From the NCBI GenBank assembly GCA_902790215.1, contig CADAQX010000026.1, forward strand, positions 1 through 51,899: a stretch of 51,899 nt of DNA, read 5' to 3'. Below are positions 51,821-51,899 of the stretch, in pieces; within the stretch, counting starts at the first letter, position 1, and each line of letters opens with the position of its first letter. The notes beneath the pieces were generated by a model that worked only from the letters and a program-made list of their open reading frames with translations, was not told where the DNA came from and did no database searches. The stretch comes from an uncultured Bacteroidota bacterium. Its GTDB lineage: Bacteria; Bacteroidota; Bacteroidia; Bacteroidales; P3. Made by a program: the position numbers and the translations under genes.

Positions 51821-51899
51821 CTATACTCAGTATACCATGTTCTTCTACTAACCTTTCGAAGTTTTTCAGACCGACTTTATTCAGATTGTACACATGAGC
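51783..51899 (-). pseudogene. Partial calcineurin-like phosphoesterase fragment at window edge
   Basis: A frame open from the right edge reads GLKNFERLVEEHGILSIAGH followed by SHT, like the late metal-binding GHxH segment of calcineurin-like phosphoesterases, then ends at a TGA (51783-51785) after a few unrelated residues. It overlaps the deiminase fragment in a different frame, so the join between the two gene fragments lies at about 51805. More may exist outside the window. Confidence 0.4.

Overview
The window is a chromosomal segment from a member of Bacteroidota, most likely an uncultured Bacteroidales. Four things support this: large secreted proteins with type IX secretion (T9SS) C-terminal sorting domains, promoters of the TAnnTTTG class, the lineage families DUF5723-like and DUF4476, and an rnfBCDGE-type cluster. 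Base composition is moderately GC-rich. One AT-rich gene at 34.8-35.9 kb stands out.

Layout. (1) 1-18.07 kb, minus strand: a surface-protein region with two paralogous FN3/cleaved-adhesin proteins (the first cut by the window edge), then an apparent operon of a small secreted protein, a CUB/P-domain/PKD T9SS protein, an SBBP/PKD T9SS protein and a universal stress protein overlapping the last by 4 bp. (2) 18.2-22.7 kb, minus: rnfB-C-D-G-E, with no rnfA beside it. (3) 22.7-28.6 kb: a 950-bp non-coding stretch, a universal stress protein, a SPOR protein, tRNA-Met, meaB, hemW, and anmK on the opposite strand. (4) 28.6-31.0 kb, minus: an SGNH-like protein and an MBOAT acyltransferase. (5) 31.2-34.6 kb, plus: ridA, an acyl-CoA dehydrogenase, etfB and etfA; etfA is broken near its 5' end by a frameshifting deletion. 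(6) 34.6-36.3 kb: an AAA+ ATPase gene between two ~165-bp direct repeats, each carrying the 3' end of etfA and its terminator. (7) 36.6-45.5 kb: nagB, a DUF4476 protein, then a minus-strand run of a lipoprotein, a DUF5723-like protein, der, a YwqK-like lipoprotein, cca and miaA; miaA has no ordinary start codon ahead of its P-loop. (8) 45.6-51.3 kb: an alpha/beta hydrolase, an oligopeptide-type binding lipoprotein, a cupin lipoprotein, a secreted amidohydrolase-ABM fusion and a flavin reductase. (9) 51.4-51.9 kb: apparent 3'-end fragments of several unrelated genes.

How the genes work together. Acyl-CoA dehydrogenase plus EtfBA and the ion-pumping Rnf complex suggest anaerobic energy metabolism coupling enoyl/acyl-CoA redox chemistry to ferredoxin and NADH. 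This is an inference, and both systems show an apparent defect here (broken etfA, no local rnfA). MeaB points to a methylmalonyl-CoA mutase elsewhere. NagB and AnmK point to amino-sugar and peptidoglycan recycling.

The least explained content is repetitive. There are short tandem repeats of 7, 8 or 9 bp at gene edges, three of the 7-bp loci as opposed arms around a conserved CACCYGGAT core. One such element, and a core-less run of the same heptads, are read in frame as protein in the surface genes. There is also a ~245-bp dispersed repeat in two near-full copies and one inverted remnant, and the direct-repeat-flanked ATPase. No CRISPR array, rRNA, transposase or integrase was seen.
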